A DNA stretch of 64,000 nucleotides from Ascochyta rabiei (Eukaryota; Ascomycota; Dothideomycetes; Pleosporales; Didymellaceae). The stretch covers positions 1,488,001 through 1,552,000 of the forward strand of contig NC_082416.1 of the NCBI RefSeq assembly GCF_004011695.2. Direction: 5' to 3'. This document shows, piece by piece, positions 58,700 through 64,000 of this stretch. The stretch's first letter is position 1, and the number at the start of each line of letters is the position of its first letter. The notes under the pieces are model-generated. The model saw nothing but the letters and a program-made list of their open reading frames with translations. It was not told the origin of the DNA and made no database searches. The translations under genes were made by a program, and so were the position numbers.

Positions 58700-60442
58700 T
58701 TTTAGAAAAGCCCCTCCCCGACTCATGCGCAAGTGCCGAATCGCCGTCTTGAATTGATTTCGAGCTCAGCATCCAGTAGTGCATCGCGCACGTCGCGCGA
58801 TATGCAGTGGATCGAGTCAGAGGCCAAGCGGCCGGCAGTAGGTACCCAGTACCGGATGAACATGGCGATGCTAAACTTAACGCTGGTACGAAAACAACCG
58901 CAGCAAAAGCCGTGGGTTTGGATGACGGGAACAAACCTGTGTCTGTGGAGATTTCGGTGGAGGAGACGGAGCAGAAGCAGAGCATGTGTGTCTTTGTGTC
59001 AAAGAAACCAACCTCAGATCGCTGACCTTTAGAGATCCCCTCGTATGCCTCGCGCGTCCTCGAACCCTCCATCCCTTGTCCAGAAGCGGTTTGCAGAACG
59101 GAAGCGCGATACACAGAGGTAGGAAGTCATAAGTTGCACATAGGCAAACCAGGATTTGTACGTCATCGGCGAGTGTGAGAAGTTGATAGCCAAGCACGCC
59201 TGGAGCAGCTTTTGTGTCGAGTGGAACCGAGACTTCGATCGATCTGCCGTCTTCGTTGCGCATCTCTGCCACGATCGAAGCTTCGCCCATGGCTTGTTGC
59301 GAGAGCGTTGGTAAGCCGCGCATGCAATGTGAGCTTCTGCATCAAAGCTCACGGCGAACTTGCGAAATTCATCAGCCGGCGTATGGATCTCTTGGAGGGG
59401 TGGTCGAAGTAACCTCGCTTTTTTGTGCCGATAGTCAACGCTTGGGTGATTCGTTGATCCACTTGTGTTGGACATCTCAGTAATACCGTCAACGGAGACG
59501 CGCGTAACAGTGGAAACTCTCGGTCGTGAGGTATGCATCTTTACGAAGATGAAACTAGTGTTGAAGATGAATGTCTAAGGATTGTGTAATCCAAGCACGT
59601 AAATGACTTTAAGCTTACGCACATCGTCGCTACTATGTCAATCCTGGCATTCGTTAAGCTCCAGCCTTGATTCATAGAGACACGGGCTGTGTTGCCTCTG
59701 ACTATGTTTTCAATGCTGGCTAGAAGACCTGAAAAACTTGATAGATCAGACGCGAGCATGTTAAACATGTCTGCATATATACCTGTTTTCAACATCTCTT
59801 CCTAGAGCCTGTAAAATGCTCTGGTCCCTTCTCCGTAAAGGATAAGTATGCTAACTTAGAGCAACCCCAGAAGGCAATAAGCGCGGTCCTCTTCCCTTGT
59901 TGTTTGCCTTTTCGCTGCATATGCAACCCTTTCTGCAACACAGTATTTAGCAAGGTTAAGGTCTTGCAACGCTTCTGTGTATATTTCAGTAATCTTCTTA
60001 ATTCTTGACGCAAGACTTTTTCTGGAGCTAAGCGGTTTCCATACATCTTTAAAGAGTTGCAACTTAGTAGGCGCAAGTAGTTCCTGCAGTGTCCTGCCTT
60101 GCGTGAACCATAAGCTCTGGTCGAAATCCTCTAGTGAAGTGACGTCTTAAAGATAGACGTAGGTATCATCTTTTCGCTTGGCTGTAGTAGATGTACATGC
60201 TGTTAATAGACTCGCTTAGCTCAGCGCTGCTCTTGTCGATGCAGCAGGTATCAACCCAGACGTACAACAAGCGTCTTTCACGTGCCCTTGCGCAGCAATC
60301 CTTGATCTTCTTGTAGATCAGAGTGTGGATGTGGCTCTTCCAACCCACCAAATGACACTTCCTCATCTTTCTTCCAGCGATGAGACAAAATCGCGTAGGC
60401 CGGCACGTCCCTGTAGAATTCCTCAAGCTTGAAAGTCTTCAT
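58700..60442 (-). pseudogene. Degenerate HET-domain (heterokaryon incompatibility) gene
   Basis: Fragments in different frames, in the right order for a HET protein. From ATG 60442 the frame gives a typical HET start with AYAILSHRW and EEVSFGG. After a frameshift around 60355 comes IKDCCARARERRLLYVWVDTCCIDKSSAELSESINSMY (60166-60310). A stop interrupts near 60150, then WFTQGRTLQELLAP (about 60105) and VAERVAYAAKRQTTREEDRAYCLLGL (about 59860-59940). Further pieces down to about 59030 (PGVLGYQLLTLADD, LPLCIALP) look like the divergent C-terminal part of such proteins. At least two frame changes and in-frame stops make it non-functional. It sits in an AT-rich stretch, consistent with decay by mutation or RIP. 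The left limit is approximate. Confidence 0.8.
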
Positions 60443-61655
60443 TTTGAGAAGCTACATTTGCGAGGTCGACTTGCTCATAAAAGCAATGCTTGAAAAGGAC
60501 AATGGCGCAAGGCAATCAGAGGCGAAATCGTTTGAGCAGGTGAGACCACCTTTACAGGAAAGAAACTCTGTATGGTGCTCTTCCTCGTATCTTGTCGAGG
60601 TCTTGCTGTGGGTGCCGCCCCCCTTTTAGAAGCGGGCGAGACGTCGAAGGTAGCGGGTTTGCGACTGGAGTGACTTGGGGTCAGTCGCTCCTGTCTTGGA
60701 CGACCTCATTGTAACACATCACGTGCTCCGCTGTGGCGGTATGGCTCGTAGGCAAGGTCTTGCAACACCCGTAGCGCAGGCGCGTGCAGAAATCGGGGAG
60801 TTTTTGCGTCTCGCAGGGACCTAATCAGACTCTTTCAGACAGGAGGCAGAGGAAGAAGCAAAAGAAGGCCGCAGAGGTATGCTGCAAGCGATCGAGTGCA
60901 GCGATGAGATCCGGAACAATTTGAAAGGAGCTTTGAAGCAGAAAAAACTCCGCCTTGGACTGCAGTGATGTATTAAATTGGGAATGACTCTTCTGCAGTA
61001 TCTTAACTAATGCATGTACGACTCATGTACGGTTCCTGATGGAAGTTATTCAGAATGCTGATGACAAAAGTATGCCAAGGGCGAGACGCGTAGAATAGCT
61101 GTTTGCGATTTGATATACATCTTGGGAGAGATAGCACAGTACGTGGCATGCGAATGTGCTTTGAGAAGTTTCCTGATCCTTATTCCTCTTAAAGAAAGAC
61201 TTCTCGTACGCTGATAGTTCTAGACATTGACTAAAAAACTGGCTACGTACTTCTAACAAGCAATTACGAACTGAATTAAACATCGAAGCCCGAGACATTG
61301 CCTAATTTTAGTAGTCGCAACATCCAGGATCCTTCATTTTCGCGGATGAAAGACATTGTGATGATACAATCAGCCAGGCCAACAACTTCGCTGGATGACA
61401 ATCAGCATTGTAGAAAGCTTGCTACGTGGGTGTGTATCTTTGGTCTAAGACGATGAAATATGTGTGTGTTCATGGTGTTCTTTGTCGCTCTCACAGAACT
61501 ATAAGACATTGGTCTATCATAATCTACAGTTATCTGTACAACCAATCACACATTTTCTCTACTTAAAGCACCTTATTTATACAGGACTGAGTACAAACAC
61601 TTCAGCTATCCAAAACGTACCCACTCTTTTCTTCACAAAACAATTCATTTTCGAA
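60443..61655. other. AT-rich gene-free region
   Basis: Mostly moderate-to-high AT sequence with no recognisable gene. Short ORFs at 60429 (plus) and 61050 (minus) have no supporting features. Confidence 0.45.
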
Positions 61656-61781
61656 ATGGAGTCTATCCCTGTCGGTGTCATAATCGGCCTGGTCGTAGCA
61701 GGAGTTGTGGTTCTCGCTATGTTGCTTTGGGTGGTTTGGAATGAGCTGACCTGTTGTAGTAGGAGCCGGGATATGGTGTGA
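61656..61781 (+). CDS. Candidate 41-residue single-TM micropeptide
   Basis: From ATG 61656 the ORF encodes four or five polar residues, one strong hydrophobic helix (VGVIIGLVVAGVVVLAMLLWVVW), then a Cys-Cys pair and a short basic tail. The preceding 60 bases are A/C-rich (ACAAAACAATTC), as in fungal 5' UTRs. No homologue is recognised. It could be a real small membrane peptide, the remnant of a larger gene, or chance. Confidence 0.3.
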   Translation: MESIPVGVIIGLVVAGVVVLAMLLWVVWNELTCCSRSRDMV

Positions 61782-62816
61782 TTTCTCGATCAAGGTTGAC
61801 CAAGCGTTGCTAGGTCAAAGTCAGTGAGGTGGGTGGTAACGCGCATTGGTTGCGCTGGCTTGTAGGCTGTGTTTTCGTAATGAAACATAGTTTCTTTTAG
61901 TTGTATTAACTCAATTAACATTTGATGATTCTACCGCAAGCCCAGGGCTCGCACCTCCAAGTCTAAATAGATACTGTTATCTGTTTTCTTTTAATCATTG
62001 CAACACAATATTTTCCGTGGTTGGAGCACGATACAGGAGCAGAAGCTGACCGAGCGAAAGACGTGCTTCCAGTTCCCCGGAAGGCTTTGGTCTTTCAACT
62101 ATACACTTGTGTGACTTTTTGGGACGCAGGTCTTGTTTTTATCACCTTCCTGGAATTGTGTGCGAAGGCGCAGTTAGGGTCTTGTCTTCTGCAGCAATTA
62201 CCTCTCCAGGTCACAGGCGGCCGTAGTCAAGTAAAAATATTATTGTACAAATAAATATTCGATATGATCGCTTCCATGACAGTAATAGTACGCCATATCA
62301 GAGCGAGAACCATGTAATGAATGTCGTCAGGGCTACCAACTACCAGGGCTTAGAATGAACGAAAACTACCGCAAAGACTGGGATGATACTTAGACATTAG
62401 GTATTGTACTTCAAGCGTATTAAAATGCCTAAGACTTGTGCAGTTTAGACGTGTGCAGTTTAGGTGCGAAGAGTCAATGGATGCTTGAAGTGAATGTTAT
62501 AATATGTTACCAAGAACGTCTGTTTACCATCACATGTGTCCATAGGACGTTGAAAATCAGATCCCCTGCCCAAACTGCCTTTCATCATGGCGATGGTTCT
62601 AAAAGGCTGTCGTTATTGTAAAGAAGATGTTGAACTTTTACATCACTTCAATTAGGTGCTAGGAAGGTGGGTGTAACAGAGACCAACCAATCCATTAATC
62701 AAGGCCCGACTTTACGTTTAAGGTACGAAGGTCATTACATCCTTTTTGTAACCTATAGAGGAAAGTTTGTATCCCTATGCGCACAAAACGTCTAAGAGTT
62801 TCGTTGTTCAATCTCA
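61782..62816. other. AT-rich gene-free region
   Basis: No gene recognised; a 77-codon ORF at 62021-62254 has no distinctive features. Confidence 0.4.
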
Positions 62817-63032
62817 TCATCGATCGTTGAGATACTTTTGAGTTTCATCAAAGAAAACGAAGAAATTCATTTTCGGTCCACCATCAGCATTTCTGGCATG
62901 CCTCCCTTCTTGAGCTACCTCTGTCCAACGCGTTGAGACCAGACCGCAGCCTGTCTTCTGAACTTCATCTTTGAGATCAAGACCCACAGAACCAAATTCG
63001 TTCTGGTTGTAGTATCTAGCGTATGACGCCAT
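62817..63032 (-). CDS. Unrecognised 71-residue ORF, possibly the end of a decayed gene
   Basis: The ATG at 63032 starts a well-balanced, protein-like sequence (ASYARYYNQNEFG, GLDLKDEV, GCGLVSTRWTEV, FFVFFDETQKYL) ending at 62817. The composition is globular and unlike its surroundings, so it may be the C-terminal fragment of an eroded gene. I cannot name the family. Confidence 0.35.
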   Translation of the reverse strand: MASYARYYNQNEFGSVGLDLKDEVQKTGCGLVSTRWTEVAQEGRHARNADGGPKMNFFVFFDETQKYLNDR

Positions 63033-64000
63033 TTCACCCAACCTGCACAGCTCGCGTGGACTACACTCATTAAGAAACGTCGAGGCTTTGTGCTGTAGAT
63101 GTGGGGCTGTTCCTATGACTCCAACGGCTCAGACACAGTAGAAAGCGTGCTGAAAGTGTGCAATCTCGGACAGCCTCATCGGATGGTGTTCCCGGTCAAA
63201 GCTTGCTTCGATCCCGCAGAGTTTTGTCCAATCTTTGGTGACAGTAGATGCAGAGCGAGAGTTAAATAGGAGACGCTTGGCTCAGATAATCAAGGTTGTC
63301 AACAAACCAATCAATTAATATTTAAGGCTGAATATTAATTTGTTTAACAATTTCCTATTGTTGTACTTAAATTAATCAATTTTAAACAACTATTAGAGCT
63401 GTTTTATTTATTTAGTTAATTAATTATTAAGAATTATAAGGCTCTAAAAGGCATTTTATATAGCAAATACTAAGGTAGCTTCTTCTAATCCTCTATTCTA
63501 AACTCCTTTATAAGTGTCTCTTTGTAGTACCTTACTACTGTAACGCACCAGTCACCCAAAGCCTTATCCAATTCCTCTCCAACTTATCACCAACTTGGTG
63601 CCGTTACATCCGTGTCCACCCCACACCCTAGGCCAGCACTCTAATTCTTCCTAACTCTTATAAGGTATAAAAGGCACAAGGTTAACAGGTATAGAGAGCT
63701 AGTTTTTAAGTATCTTTTATATAAGACCTATAGGAATAGAACAATTCTCTATATAAACTATTCTAGTGCTCCTATACACCTTATAGCAGATACCTACCCC
63801 TTTTAGAGACTTCTATTATCCTGCGTTGTTATATTATACTTAAAAACTTATCCTAGCTAGTAATAGCTTCTAAATAATATTGTAAAATTGTTTAGTTATT
63901 TTAAGTACTCTTAGATTTAGATCCCTTATAGTTATAAACTAAGACTAGGTCCTAATTATTATTTAATACAACAGTTAGGATTCTAGAGACCTTCTAGCAA
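63033..64000. other. Strongly AT-rich terminal island
   Basis: From about 63290 to the window end the sequence is visibly very AT-rich, with TTAATTAATTA-like and TATAAGG/TATATAA motifs and no ORF of note. This is typical of RIP-degraded transposon relics or subtelomeric sequence in filamentous ascomycetes. Confidence 0.7.
63539..63608. repeat. 70-bp element with TGTAACG(G)CACC inverted ends
   Basis: The left end reads TGTAACGCACC and the right end GGTGCCGTTACA; the reverse complement of the right end is TGTAACGGCACC, so the ends match with one base gap. An internal CACCAA-C-TTGGTG hairpin lies next to the right end. It is an island of higher GC inside AT-rich DNA and could be an LTR end, a solo-LTR remnant or a MITE. 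Confidence 0.5.

Overview
This window is nuclear DNA of a filamentous ascomycete (Pezizomycotina), probably a Dothideomycete-type genome. The genes are GC-rich and split by many short introns (mostly 48-60 nt, gtaagt-type donors, gctaac/gctgac branch sites). The families are fungal: Zn2Cys6 regulator, SUR7/PalI, shugoshin, DASH subunit Dad2, NUC-2/PHO81, fungal rhodopsin-like 7TM, HET. The GC-rich part carries many minisatellites between genes. The right end is an AT-rich island with degraded sequence. The class is an inference; no rRNA or barcode is present.

Left part (0-22 kb): Zn2Cys6 transcription factor; glutathione reductase with a mitochondrial leader; a small one-TM protein; a mitochondrial carrier; a three-copy BTB cluster on the minus strand (one decayed, one intact, one internally deleted); a SUR7/PalI membrane protein; a cyclase-family hydrolase; a small membrane protein; and a head-to-head pair of chromosome-segregation genes, shugoshin and DAD2.

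Middle (22-43.5 kb): a Kelch-ectodomain single-pass membrane protein; exportin CRM1; the phosphate-sensing CDK inhibitor NUC-2/PHO81, whose start codon is split by an intron; an ADCK1/Mcp2-type mitochondrial ABC1 kinase with a minisatellite-filled intron; the Rsp5/Nedd4 ubiquitin ligase; and a small GPI-anchored cysteine-rich protein. A 198-bp-offset duplication with RIP-like substitutions lies between the last two.

Right part (43.5-64 kb): an intronless 920-residue protein joining a fungal 7TM rhodopsin-like domain to an L-fucose-permease-type MFS transporter, which is the most unusual gene here; an SCP2-type thiolase; a YPI1-type PP1 regulator; and an SKG6-like single-pass membrane protein. 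After a roughly 340-bp ACT triplet tract the sequence becomes AT-rich and holds a dead HET-domain gene, small unrecognised ORFs and an LTR-like inverted repeat. The genes do not form one pathway. Most are housekeeping genes, and the accessory material is the BTB cluster, the fusion gene and the terminal AT-rich island. Exon boundaries were deduced by hand from splice consensus and reading frame. Every spliced model with listed exons sums to a multiple of three.
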